Shown piece after piece: positions 1 to 5,865 of a stretch of DNA of 7,947 bases. The stretch comes from Phycisphaerae bacterium. GTDB taxonomy: Bacteria; Planctomycetota; Phycisphaerae; Sedimentisphaerales; Anaerohalosphaeraceae. Within the stretch, counting starts at the first letter, position 1; each line of letters starts with the position of its first letter. The translations under genes were made by a program, and so were the position numbers. The stretch is from the NCBI GenBank assembly GCA_021736615.1, contig JAIPFN010000273.1, positions 1-7,947 on the forward strand, read 5' to 3'. Below the pieces are notes generated by a model. It saw only the letters and a list, made by a program, of their open reading frames with translations. It made no database searches and was not told where the DNA came from.

Positions 1-1212
1 CTTACGGCGGCAGCTGTGCTGCGCGGCCGGTCGGACGTGGTTCTATTCGATTATCTGGATAGAAACAGCCCTTACGGTACTGATAACAGCGAATCTGCTG
101 CTGACAAGTGGGGGCGAGGTCATTTTCAGGCCCAAAAAATCGACAAGCCAATACAGTTTGCAAGCATACCTCGTAATTATCGACGTTTTGGCGTCATGCG
201 GTCACTTTTTCAGGATTTTATCAAAAAAAACTCCCCCTTTGACCATGTTCTCATCCAGACCTCAATGACGTACTGGTATCCGGGTGTTATGGAGGTGATT
301 GACGATGTCCGCATTTTTCTGCCAGACGCCAGTATTGTTCTTGGAGGTACTTACGTCGGTTTATGCCCAGATCATGCCAAAAAACTCGGTGCCGACACCC
401 TGATTCCGGACTCGGATACTACATATTTAGATTCGCTGGCCCCTGGAATGAACAAAGATTATCAGCCGCCGTTGTGGGAACTTTACGACAGACTCAACGT
501 CGGCGTGATGAAACTCACCGTCGGTTGTCCGTACCATTGCACCTACTGCGGCGTACACTTGTTAAACACCTGCGGATTTAAGACAAGACCTCTCACTGAA
601 TGCATAGCTGACCTGCAAATGCTTTTAGATAAAGGAGTTACAGACATTGCTTTTTACGACGATGCTCTTGTCTATCAGCCGGAAAAAGTCTTAATTCCCT
701 TTCTGGAATACGTGATTTCAAATGAAATCAAGATCAATTTCCACACCCCGAACGCTCTTCATGCCAGATTTATTACGCCCGAGATCGCAAATATTATGGT
801 TCGCGGCGGATTTAAAACTTTTTATCTTGGTTTCGAGAGCAAATCCGGAGATTTTCATTCAAAAACCGGCTCAAAAGTAGTCTCGGACGAGCTGGTCGCC
901 GCCGCCGAAAATCTCATAAATGCCGGCGTCGATAAAAAAAATATTACTACATACCAGATAATCGGCCACCCGAATTCCGATTTGCAGGAACTGGAAGAGT
1001 CAATGCGGTTTGCAAATTCGCTTGGCCTGAAGGTAACGCTCGCAGATTTTTCCCCGATCCCAGGCACCCCGGACGGCGATTACTGCCAGAAATACATCGA
1101 CCTGACCGAGCCGCTGAACCACAACAAAACCGCCTTCCCGATAGTTCACCTGGGAACTGAAAAAGTAAACTACTTCAAATCCCTTAACAAAAAACTAAAC
1201 AGGACGCTTTAG
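1..1212 (+). CDS. Radical SAM protein with B12-binding-like N-terminal region (5'-truncated by window edge)
   Basis: The reading frame is open from base 1 (codons for L-T-A-A-A precede the first GTG at 16), so the real start lies left of the window and GTG 16 is only an internal codon. Numbering from that GTG, residues of about 75-140 (VLIQTSMTYW, then IVLGGTYVG) have the alternating strand/helix and GG pattern of the Rossmann-like cobalamin-binding domain found ahead of many radical SAM enzymes. I do not see the DxHxxG motif for lower-axial-histidine B12 binding, so cobalamin use is uncertain. The radical SAM cluster motif GCPYHCTYC is clear, with C171, C175 and C178 (CxxxCxxC) as ligands of the 4Fe-4S cluster that cleaves S-adenosylmethionine. 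The later barrel signals GGFKTFYLGFES and IIGHPNSDLQELEES follow. No SPASM-type cysteine cluster is apparent at the C-terminus. The substrate is unknown. It is not recognisable as QueE despite the pterin genes downstream, because those are 3 kb away with other genes between. Confidence 0.85.
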   Translation, partial: LTAAAVLRGRSDVVLFDYLDRNSPYGTDNSESAADKWGRGHFQAQKIDKPIQFASIPRNYRRFGVMRSLFQDFIKKNSPFDHVLIQTSMTYWYPGVMEVIDDVRIFLPDASIVLGGTYVGLCPDHAKKLGADTLIPDSDTTYLDSLAPGMNKDYQPPLWELYDRLNVGVMKLTVGCPYHCTYCGVHLLNTCGFKTRPLTECIADLQMLLDKGVTDIAFYDDALVYQPEKVLIPFLEYVISNEIKINFHTPNALHARFITPEIANIMVRGGFKTFYLGFESKSGDFHSKTGSKVVSDELVAAAENLINAGVDKKNITTYQIIGHPNSDLQELEESMRFANSLGLKVTLADFSPIPGTPDGDYCQKYIDLTEPLNHNKTAFPIVHLGTEKVNYFKSLNKKLNRTL

Positions 1213-1453
1213 GGCAACAGGCCCCTTAGATAGCAGTCTTGACGGCACTATAATCGGTATAACCCCCAGCATTTGTAAGCATCGCCAAAACTGCCGGTAT
1301 CGCAAGTTTTTATCGGCCAGTAATGCCTTTTCCGAGCTGAACATTATACTATTAAACGCCGTAATATTTGCGTAGTCAGGCGAGTGTTAGTTTTAGGCTT
1401 ATGTATTAGTAGATTTTAGTTTTTTGGCCATTTTTATAGATGGTTTATATACC

Positions 1454-1459
1454 GGAGGG
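1454..1459 (+). promoter_or_regulatory. Ribosome-binding site that fixes the start of the response regulator
   Basis: GGAGGG is a strong Shine-Dalgarno sequence placed 7 nt before ATG 1467. It lies inside the longer frame that would begin at ATG 1440, which has no comparable upstream sequence. It therefore favours 1467 as the start codon. Confidence 0.75.
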
Positions 1460-1466
1460 CTTAGTA

Positions 1467-1922
1467 ATGAAGAAGGAGTTAGTCATTTTAATGGCGGAGG
1501 ATAATGAGGGGCATTTCGTTCTTGCGGAGAAGTATTTTGCACGTATGGGCGTGCGAAATGAGTTAATATGGTTCTCCGACGGGCAGGAAACTGTCGACTT
1601 TCTTTTCACCAGTGACGGTCATGCCAGGCCCCATCCAGGCAAACATTTCATTCTATTTCTCGACATCAGAATGCCCAAGATGGACGGCTGGGAAGTTCTC
1701 AGGCGTATCAAATCCTGTGCCAAGTTGAAGGACTTGCCCGTTGTAATGCTTACCGCGATGGAAAATTCCGAAGATATTGACAAAGGCATGGAACTTGGAT
1801 GCAGCGCTTATATTGTTAAACCCGTAAAATACAGCAGTTACATAGACGCAATGAAAAAAGTAGGCCTGTTCCCCTCGGTCGTAGCAGACGGAGTAGAGCT
1901 AATGAGCAAATGGTCGGCATAA
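1467..1922 (+). CDS. Stand-alone CheY-like response regulator (Rcp1-type)
   Basis: This is a 151-aa single receiver domain with no output domain. All residues for phosphotransfer are present: acidic pair E11-D12, phosphoacceptor D66 in LFLDIRMP, switch T96 in VVMLTA, and K118 in YIVKP. The stretch between helix 1 and the phosphorylation site, with a disordered-looking insert (HARPHPGKH), resembles the Rcp1 family of small regulators, which are often paired with phytochrome-like or hybrid kinases. It probably receives phosphate from a kinase encoded elsewhere and passes the signal by protein-protein contact. The start at ATG 1467 is preferred over ATG 1440 because of the GGAGGG site 7 nt upstream and because the domain begins directly after it (KKELVILMAEDN). 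A terminator follows, so it appears to be transcribed as a single gene. I found no convincing promoter in the 254-nt gap upstream. No histidine kinase lies in the window. Confidence 0.93.
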   Translation: MKKELVILMAEDNEGHFVLAEKYFARMGVRNELIWFSDGQETVDFLFTSDGHARPHPGKHFILFLDIRMPKMDGWEVLRRIKSCAKLKDLPVVMLTAMENSEDIDKGMELGCSAYIVKPVKYSSYIDAMKKVGLFPSVVADGVELMSKWSA

Positions 1923-1954
1923 AAACAGAATTCATCACGTTTTCCTTTAAAAAC

Positions 1955-1998
1955 AACGTCCTGTGGTAGACAAACGTTTATCGTAGGGCGTTTTTTTT
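1955..1998 (+). terminator. Rho-independent terminator after the response regulator
   Basis: The arms AACGTCCT (1955-1962) and AGGGCGTT (1985-1992) pair over 8 bp, including one G-U pair. A run of eight T (1991-1998) overlaps and follows the right arm. The 22-nt loop is long but can fold partly on itself. The position, 32 nt after the stop codon, suits termination of the response regulator transcript and insulation of the next gene. Confidence 0.6.
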
Positions 1999-2009
1999 GC
2001 ATTATTTAC

Positions 2010-2037
2010 CTGACAGGTAGTTTTTTCTTACTATAAT
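2010..2037 (+). promoter_or_regulatory. Sigma-70-type promoter for the 659-aa protein gene
   Basis: The -35 box CTGACA (2010-2015, 5 of 6 to TTGACA) is separated by 16 bp from a perfect -10 box TATAAT (2032-2037). Transcription should begin near 2044, giving a leader of about 47 nt before ATG 2091. The -35 box lies inside a small palindrome, TACCT-GAC-AGGTA (2007-2019), which might be an operator or may be chance. Confidence 0.65.
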
Positions 2038-2090
2038 GTGAAGAGCCTTATGGGCGATATCTATCTGAATTTTCTGAACACGGGATTATT

Positions 2091-4070
2091 ATGAAAATTG
2101 ATAAGCGTTTTTTTGTTTGGGTGACCGTTGCCGTAGTTGTCGGCGGGTTGGTTTGGCGAACATTTATAGCCAGCCCGTCCAAGCCAGTCGCAACCGGCGG
2201 CCCCCTGGACATTAAGCTTGTCGCAATTCGGCCGGATATGGGAGAGGTCTGTTATGACCCTGCGGGTAAAAAGTTAGACGGCGTTACTTTTCCTTTGTTG
2301 CCTGTTGACCGGGCTGTGTGGGGAAAAGATGAGATTTGTATGGATTTTATTTTTGAAATCCCCGATGGCAAGGAAATGATACCTCACAATGATTTCATGA
2401 GTGTATTTGACGGAGATCGAAAGCTTAACAGGACTGTTCGCAATCTTGGTGGTTGGCCTCACCCGTTTTTCAGGCAAGTAGTCTATAACGGGAAAAAGCT
2501 GCTTATTGTTCATCATAGTTTTCAGAGTCATTATAATAAAAAACGCAAATTCTTAAAGTTTATAAAGTGGAAAACGACGGAGTATCTTACGCACGTCGAC
2601 CTGGAATTGAACTATCTCCATGGCCCTTCGCAATATGACCACCTCGGCGATAAGGGTCCGTTTAAACCGGGAGATAAGAAGTTTCTGTCGGGCAGCGACA
2701 AATTGATGCTGGAAATCAATGACGACGAAATTGACGCAACGGGTATTGCGAATGCGAATTTCCAAACTGCCTCAAATCCTAAAAGGCTGATTGCTTATGA
2801 CATGCAAGGCCAGCGGCATGTGGTTTCGGAAAGATTGAAAGGAAAGAAATCTCCAACTCAAAGGCTATCCGACTGCTATGTTGAAGGGCTTTCGATTTCT
2901 CAAATCAAATCGATCGGTTCAAGTGCATCAAGTCATCGCCGCATTTTTAAGAATATCAATGTTAGCTTTCCTGGGCGTAAAAAGAGATGCTATGCTCCGT
3001 TTATCGATGAAATGGCCCAACGGCTTGGAATTGAAAGAACTCCTGATGACTATAAAAAGATTATTTATTATGACTATAAAGATTGGCAGGAGGCAATTAA
3101 GGTACTCGATGTTGCCAGGGGAAATATGCTTAGAAAAGCATGCCATAAAATATGTTCTAGCAGCAAATTTGATGCAAGTAAGCTGGACGATCAAACGCGG
3201 CAGTTTGTTCATCAGACGTTGGTGAAAAAGTTAAACACCTATGATCGACTATATGCGATTCGTATAGGACTGAAGTTTGGATTTGAAGATTTTGTTGATA
3301 TTGCACTGGATACCTTTGAAGGAAAGAAAAGGGAATATTACGTTGCAATTGATGATAGAACCGGCAGTCAATACATTGATGAGCGGTATGGTAAATTGCT
3401 TTTTACATTTGAAAGGCTTACTAGTAGTAAAGTTGTTCTTAACGCAGAGCAGCTTGGACGAGTGAAAAATGTTATTCTGAAAACAGGGTCTTATGCTGCT
3501 AGAAATCAACTATTTAGAACTATTCTAAGAAGTGCAGATACGAATAAAGAGGCGGCTTTGGCGATGCTTATTGAGCTTGCAGAAGATGATAGAATATGGA
3601 TTTGGTGGCATGCTTTAGATTACTTATATTCGATAGACAGGAAGCCACAAAAGCCGGCAGATGTGTCTGAGACAGTTGAAAAGCGTTTTGAACTGTTTAA
3701 CAAGTTGTACAGACGCCAAAGCCTTGCTCAGATCGACAAAGATATTCTTACCATCGACTTTGCAGTTGCATGCCCCGACACTTTCTTGTCAGTTACCCGC
3801 CGGATAGCCGAGCATATGGAGCGGAGACAGGCTCTAGATCAATTTATGTCCTACCTGGAAAAGGCAATGAAGGAAGTAAATACAAAAAACTTTAACGAGT
3901 TAAATAGGACCGTGAGGTGTATTGTAGCCTGGTTAAAAGTCATCGATAAAAGGGATTCGCAAGTGACACAAGCCCGCAAAGCAGAGAATTTTTATATTTT
4001 CAAACCGAAGGATGTCCCGGAATTTAAGAAAAAACTGACCATTATTCTTAAAGAGTATCAGGCGAATTAA
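2091..4070 (+). CDS. Membrane-anchored protein of unknown function, 659 aa
   Basis: I do not recognise this protein. Residues 2-6 are basic (KIDKR) and are followed by a hydrophobic segment at about 7-27 (FFVWVTVAVVVGGLVWRTFIA). That predicts an N-terminal signal anchor with the rest outside the cytoplasmic membrane; no clear signal-peptidase site is visible. Residues of about 38-300 look beta-rich, with a lysine/histidine-rich stretch at 141-165 (HHSFQSHYNKKRKFLKF). Residues of about 310-659 look almost entirely helical, with repeated amphipathic helices that could be a HEAT-like or other alpha-solenoid array; this is an impression, not a motif match. No catalytic signature is evident. The only ribosome-binding sequence is a weak CGGGA at 2081-2085, 5 nt before the ATG. 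The start is supported by the promoter at 2010-2037 and the hydrophobic N-terminus. The codons in about 2850-3600 look more AT-rich than in the neighbouring folE. Confidence 0.8.
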   Translation: MKIDKRFFVWVTVAVVVGGLVWRTFIASPSKPVATGGPLDIKLVAIRPDMGEVCYDPAGKKLDGVTFPLLPVDRAVWGKDEICMDFIFEIPDGKEMIPHNDFMSVFDGDRKLNRTVRNLGGWPHPFFRQVVYNGKKLLIVHHSFQSHYNKKRKFLKFIKWKTTEYLTHVDLELNYLHGPSQYDHLGDKGPFKPGDKKFLSGSDKLMLEINDDEIDATGIANANFQTASNPKRLIAYDMQGQRHVVSERLKGKKSPTQRLSDCYVEGLSISQIKSIGSSASSHRRIFKNINVSFPGRKKRCYAPFIDEMAQRLGIERTPDDYKKIIYYDYKDWQEAIKVLDVARGNMLRKACHKICSSSKFDASKLDDQTRQFVHQTLVKKLNTYDRLYAIRIGLKFGFEDFVDIALDTFEGKKREYYVAIDDRTGSQYIDERYGKLLFTFERLTSSKVVLNAEQLGRVKNVILKTGSYAARNQLFRTILRSADTNKEAALAMLIELAEDDRIWIWWHALDYLYSIDRKPQKPADVSETVEKRFELFNKLYRRQSLAQIDKDILTIDFAVACPDTFLSVTRRIAEHMERRQALDQFMSYLEKAMKEVNTKNFNELNRTVRCIVAWLKVIDKRDSQVTQARKAENFYIFKPKDVPEFKKKLTIILKEYQAN

Positions 4071-4080
4071 CTTTAAATCC

Positions 4081-4109
4081 TTGACAAACAAGCATTTACA
4101 TGTTGAAAT
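4081..4109 (+). promoter_or_regulatory. Candidate promoter for folE
   Basis: A perfect TTGACA (4081-4086) is followed after 17 bp by TGAAAT (4104-4109, 4 of 6 to TATAAT). It begins 10 nt after the preceding stop codon. If used, it would give a folE leader of about 105-110 nt that contains all the repeats and hairpins described here. A later start within the AT-rich repeats (4152-4182), as suggested by the similarity to the 5812-5835 region, is the alternative. Confidence 0.45.
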
Positions 4110-4151
4110 ACTATCAATGAAACAACGGCTACCATTAAGGCCGCAGCCTGT

Positions 4152-4186
4152 AATAATAAATAATAAATCATCAATAATAAATTTCA
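4152..4186 (+). repeat. AT-rich heptad tandem repeat in the folE leader
   Basis: Consecutive 7-bp units each begin with AAT: AATAATA (4152-4158), AATAATA (4159-4165), AATCATC (4166-4172), AATAATA (4173-4179) and the diverged AATTTCA (4180-4186). The decamer AATAATAAAT therefore occurs three times, at 4152, 4159 and 4173. The last units overlap the 24-bp element shared with the gene at 5866. The array may be an AT-rich promoter or ribosome-accessible leader, or simply slippage-derived repeat. Confidence 0.6.
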
Positions 4187-4194
4187 AACAGGCC
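4171..4194 (+). promoter_or_regulatory. Leader element shared with the receiver-PAS-receiver gene (copy 1)
   Basis: These 24 bases match 5812-5835 at 21 positions, including an 11-base identical core ATTTCAAACAG (4181-4191). The element ends exactly 31 nt before the A of the folE start codon, the same as in the other copy. Its TCAAA (4184-4188) pairs with TTTGA (4205-4209). A common promoter or a common leader RNA element are the two likely explanations. Confidence 0.5.
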
Positions 4195-4210
4195 GAAAGG
4201 CCGGTTTGAA
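4183..4210 (+). promoter_or_regulatory. GAAA-capped hairpin next to the folE ribosome-binding site
   Basis: TTCAAAC (4183-4189) pairs with GTTTGAA (4204-4210). After one A-G mismatch, GGCC (4191-4194) pairs with GGCC (4199-4202) around a GAAA tetraloop. The stem ends 1 nt before the AAGGGG ribosome-binding sequence (4212-4217), which stays single-stranded. There is no proper T-run after it, so a terminator is unlikely. A stabilising or translation-modulating 5' leader stem fits better. Confidence 0.6.
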
Positions 4211-4224
4211 CAAGGGGTTTTCGT

Positions 4225-4806
4225 ATGAGCGATGATCTTAAAAGTAAAGTAGATATGCAGAAAATTGAAGATGCTGTCCGTCAGATCCTTGTCGCACTCG
4301 GCGAGAACCCGGAGCGTGAGGGTTTGCTCGATACGCCAAAGCGTGTCGCGAAGATGTATTCCGAGCTGCTTGCCGGCACGCATTCGGACCCTTCCGAGCA
4401 CGTCCACGTCTTCCATGAGCAATACGACGAGGTTGTCCTTCTTAGGGACATCCCGTTTTACAGTGTTTGCGAACACCATATGATGCCGTTTATCGGCAAG
4501 GCCCACATCGCTTATCTGCCGGACGGCCGCGTGATCGGTATTAGCAAACTCGCCCGCATCCTTGACAATTACGCTCGCCGCCTCCAGGTACAGGAACGCC
4601 TGACCGGCCAGATCGCCGACTTCCTAATGGAATACCTTAAACCCAAAGGAGCTGCCGTCGTGATCGAGGCCTCCCACAGCTGCACAACAATCAGGGGCAT
4701 CAAAAAAGCCGGTTCAGTAATGGTGACATCAGCCCTTCGCGGCCTCTTCAAGAGCGACCCGAGAAGCCGAAGCGAAATACTGAGTTTAATTAATGCCGGC
4801 AGCTAG
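4225..4806 (+). CDS. folE: GTP cyclohydrolase I (FolE)
   Basis: The product converts GTP to 7,8-dihydroneopterin triphosphate and formate in the cytoplasm, the entry step to folate, queuosine/deazapurine and biopterin synthesis. It is 193 aa long, the usual size of compact bacterial type I enzymes. The zinc ligands are visible as C82 and H85 in SVCEHHMMPF and C153 in HSCTTIRGIKK. H151 corresponds to the catalytic histidine next to the third ligand, and the conserved QVQERLT segment is at 121-127. The N-terminal helix region contains the family pattern GENPEREGLLDTPKRVAKMY. The start ATG has AAGGGG 7 nt upstream. The leader carries heptad repeats, a hairpin and an element shared with the gene at 5866. 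The PTPS/QueD-like gene begins 93 nt downstream and uses the product as substrate, so co-function is very likely. Nothing is truncated or missing. This is the zinc-dependent FolE type rather than FolE2. Confidence 0.97.
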   Translation: MSDDLKSKVDMQKIEDAVRQILVALGENPEREGLLDTPKRVAKMYSELLAGTHSDPSEHVHVFHEQYDEVVLLRDIPFYSVCEHHMMPFIGKAHIAYLPDGRVIGISKLARILDNYARRLQVQERLTGQIADFLMEYLKPKGAAVVIEASHSCTTIRGIKKAGSVMVTSALRGLFKSDPRSRSEILSLINAGS

Positions 4807-4813
4807 GTAAAAC

Positions 4814-4855
4814 AATTAAGAATTAAGAATTACGAATTACGAATTTTGAATTTTG
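4814..4855 (+). repeat. Tandem array of six 7-bp units between folE and the PTPS gene
   Basis: Six contiguous heptads occur in identical pairs: AATTAAG (4814-4820, 4821-4827), AATTACG (4828-4834, 4835-4841) and AATTTTG (4842-4848, 4849-4855). All begin with AATT and end with G. The array starts 7 nt after the folE stop codon. There are no spacers, so it is not a CRISPR. Similar short tandem heptads are known from intergenic DNA of some bacteria such as cyanobacteria; whether they have a function is unknown. Confidence 0.85.
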
Positions 4856-4879
4856 AAAACCGCCTTCGGCGGATACAAT
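4853..4879 (+). promoter_or_regulatory. Possible weak promoter with inverted repeat before the PTPS gene
   Basis: TTGAAA (4853-4858) and TACAAT (4874-4879) each match the sigma-70 boxes at 5 of 6 positions. The spacing is only 15 bp, and the spacer is almost filled by a perfect inverted repeat, CCGCC-TTC-GGCGG (4860-4872). The repeat could be an operator in the spacer, or an RNA hairpin in a folE-PTPS readthrough transcript. Low confidence. Confidence 0.3.
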
Positions 4880-4899
4880 ATTATTTGGAATGATTTTTA

Positions 4900-5697
4900 A
4901 TGCATAAGCTTTCTCGGCAAATTCGTTTCTCTGTTAATCCTTTTCTTGCCGAAACTGCGGTTGGAGATAACTCATACTGCTCCAAACCTTGCGGAGAGGG
5001 CCTGTCGTTGTATTTTGCACTGTGGGTGGAACTCCAGGCACAAGCCGATCCCGAAACGGGTTTCGTGGTAAACGTAGTAGAGATCGACAAGGTAATCAGA
5101 AAATCGGCGATCGGGGTGTTCACGGATTTCGTGACGGAAAGTTTTCGAAATACAAAACACGTATCCCTTGTGGATATGTACGATTTGTTAGCCCAGGCAT
5201 GGCCGGTAATAAACAACCAGTTTGGAAATGCAGAGCTTACAAAACTTGGGCTTGAGCTAAACCCTTCCAGAAAGATATCGATAGAAATGGGGAACAAGAC
5301 GATGACGTATTTCAGCGAGAAATTTGAGTTTGCCGCAATGCACAAACTCTGGAACAAGTCCTTTACCGACGAGAAGAATTTCGAGGTCTTCGGAAAATGC
5401 GCAAACCCCTCAGGGCACGGCCATAACTACGTTATAGAGGTAACCATCGAAAAGAAAAACCCGGACGATTCTTTACAGATCGGTAGTTTTGAAACAGTTG
5501 TCACAAAAGAATTTATCGATCTGGTCGACCATAAAAACCTCAATGCCGACGTCCCCGAATTCGCCGACACAATTCCAACAGTCGAAAATATCGCGGTCTT
5601 TGCGTGGAATATTCTTAGTAAAAAGATTGACTTCGCGAGGCTTTCGAAGGTTACGGTATGGGAATCGGATAGAACCAGCTGTACTTATTGCGGTTGA
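4900..5697 (+). CDS. Two-domain 6-pyruvoyl/6-carboxy-tetrahydropterin synthase (PTPS/QueD family)
   Basis: The product should convert dihydroneopterin triphosphate from FolE to a 6-pyruvoyl- or 6-carboxy-tetrahydropterin. At 265 aa it is about twice the usual length and contains two T-fold PTPS-like halves. The C-terminal half (about 135-265) is complete: H148 in FEFAAMH and H173/H175 in GHGHNY bind zinc, C167 in FGKCANPSGHGHNY and D210-H211 in LVDHKNL form the catalytic set, and E255 in VWESD anchors the pterin. The Cys-x5-HGHNY spacing resembles eukaryotic-type PTPS more than the shorter E. coli QueD motif. The N-terminal half (about 1-125) keeps the family pattern (for example DPETGFVVNVVEIDKVI) and an aligned C27. 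It has NPF where the first zinc histidine should be and GEGLSL in place of GHGHNY, so it cannot bind zinc in the normal way. The start at ATG 4900 has only a weak GGAA upstream but is needed to include the first domain. Whether the product serves queuosine or biopterin cannot be told here. Confidence 0.9.
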   Translation: MHKLSRQIRFSVNPFLAETAVGDNSYCSKPCGEGLSLYFALWVELQAQADPETGFVVNVVEIDKVIRKSAIGVFTDFVTESFRNTKHVSLVDMYDLLAQAWPVINNQFGNAELTKLGLELNPSRKISIEMGNKTMTYFSEKFEFAAMHKLWNKSFTDEKNFEVFGKCANPSGHGHNYVIEVTIEKKNPDDSLQIGSFETVVTKEFIDLVDHKNLNADVPEFADTIPTVENIAVFAWNILSKKIDFARLSKVTVWESDRTSCTYCG

Positions 5698-5706
5698 CGA
5701 TTTTTT
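5673..5706 (+). terminator. Weak candidate terminator at the end of the PTPS gene
   Basis: AACC-A-GC (5673-5679) can pair with GCGGTT (5690-5695) with one bulged A and a 10-nt loop, overlapping the stop codon. T-runs follow at 5701-5706 and 5712-5718. The stem is short and the first T-run begins 5 nt after it, so this is only a candidate. Confidence 0.3.
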
Positions 5707-5783
5707 CCTTGTTTTTTTAATGATATTTTCTCAAAAGGGCCGATAATAGATACTTGTATCGGAACTTGGGACCCAATTCGTGA

Positions 5784-5812
5784 TTTACTGCCAGGTTATC
5801 CCTTTATATATT
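5784..5812 (+). promoter_or_regulatory. Candidate promoter for the receiver-PAS-receiver gene
   Basis: TTTACT (5784-5789, 4 of 6 to TTGACA) lies 17 bp before TATATT (5807-5812, 5 of 6 to TATAAT). It would start the transcript near 5819, close to the beginning of the leader element shared with folE. An imperfect inverted repeat CCGATA/TATCGG (5740-5745 with 5757-5762) lies upstream. Confidence 0.45.
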
Positions 5813-5835
5813 CAATATTAGATTTCAAACAGACC
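5812..5835 (+). promoter_or_regulatory. Leader element shared with folE (copy 2)
   Basis: It matches 4171-4194 at 21 of 24 positions, with the identical core ATTTCAAACAG at 5822-5832. It ends 31 nt before the A of ATG 5866, exactly as in the folE copy. TCAAA (5825-5829) can pair with TTTGA (5846-5850), at the same offset as in folE, although the inner GC stem and tetraloop of the folE copy are not conserved here. Confidence 0.5.
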
Positions 5836-5865
5836 GCGTTGTCAATTTGAGATTGGAGTCGGTTT

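Noticed and set aside
16..18. GTG at 16 as the start of the radical SAM gene
   Set aside because: The frame is open through base 1, there is no ribosome-binding site before it, and a complete B12-binding-like domain would need more N-terminal sequence.
1226..1254. Promoter with perfect TATAAT at 1249-1254
   Set aside because: The hexamer at the proper -35 distance (TTAGAT) matches only 2 of 6, the nearby TTGACG is 4 bp away, and the nearest gene start is over 200 nt downstream.
1288..1320. Imperfect stem CTGCCGGTA/ATCGGCCAG as a terminator for the radical SAM gene
   Set aside because: It has a bulge, no T-run after it, and lies about 80 nt past the stop codon; I do not consider it supported.
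1440..1466. ATG 1440 as the start of the response regulator
   Set aside because: It has no ribosome site, and the strong GGAGGG at 1454-1459 is correctly spaced for ATG 1467, where the receiver fold begins.
2007..2026. TACCT-GAC-AGGTA followed by six T as a second terminator
   Set aside because: The stem is only 5 bp with a 3-nt loop, and it overlaps a good -35 box correctly spaced from a perfect TATAAT, so promoter is the better reading.
4110..4224. preQ1 or THF riboswitch in the folE leader
   Set aside because: I do not see the conserved sequence cores or pseudoknot layout of these classes; only simple hairpins are visible.
4171..4506. Minus-strand open frame overlapping folE and its leader
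   Set aside because: Its protein is the complement shadow of folE, whose zinc motifs clearly establish the plus strand as coding.
4814..4855. CRISPR array
   Set aside because: The units are 7 bp, directly contiguous and without spacers, and no cas genes are present.
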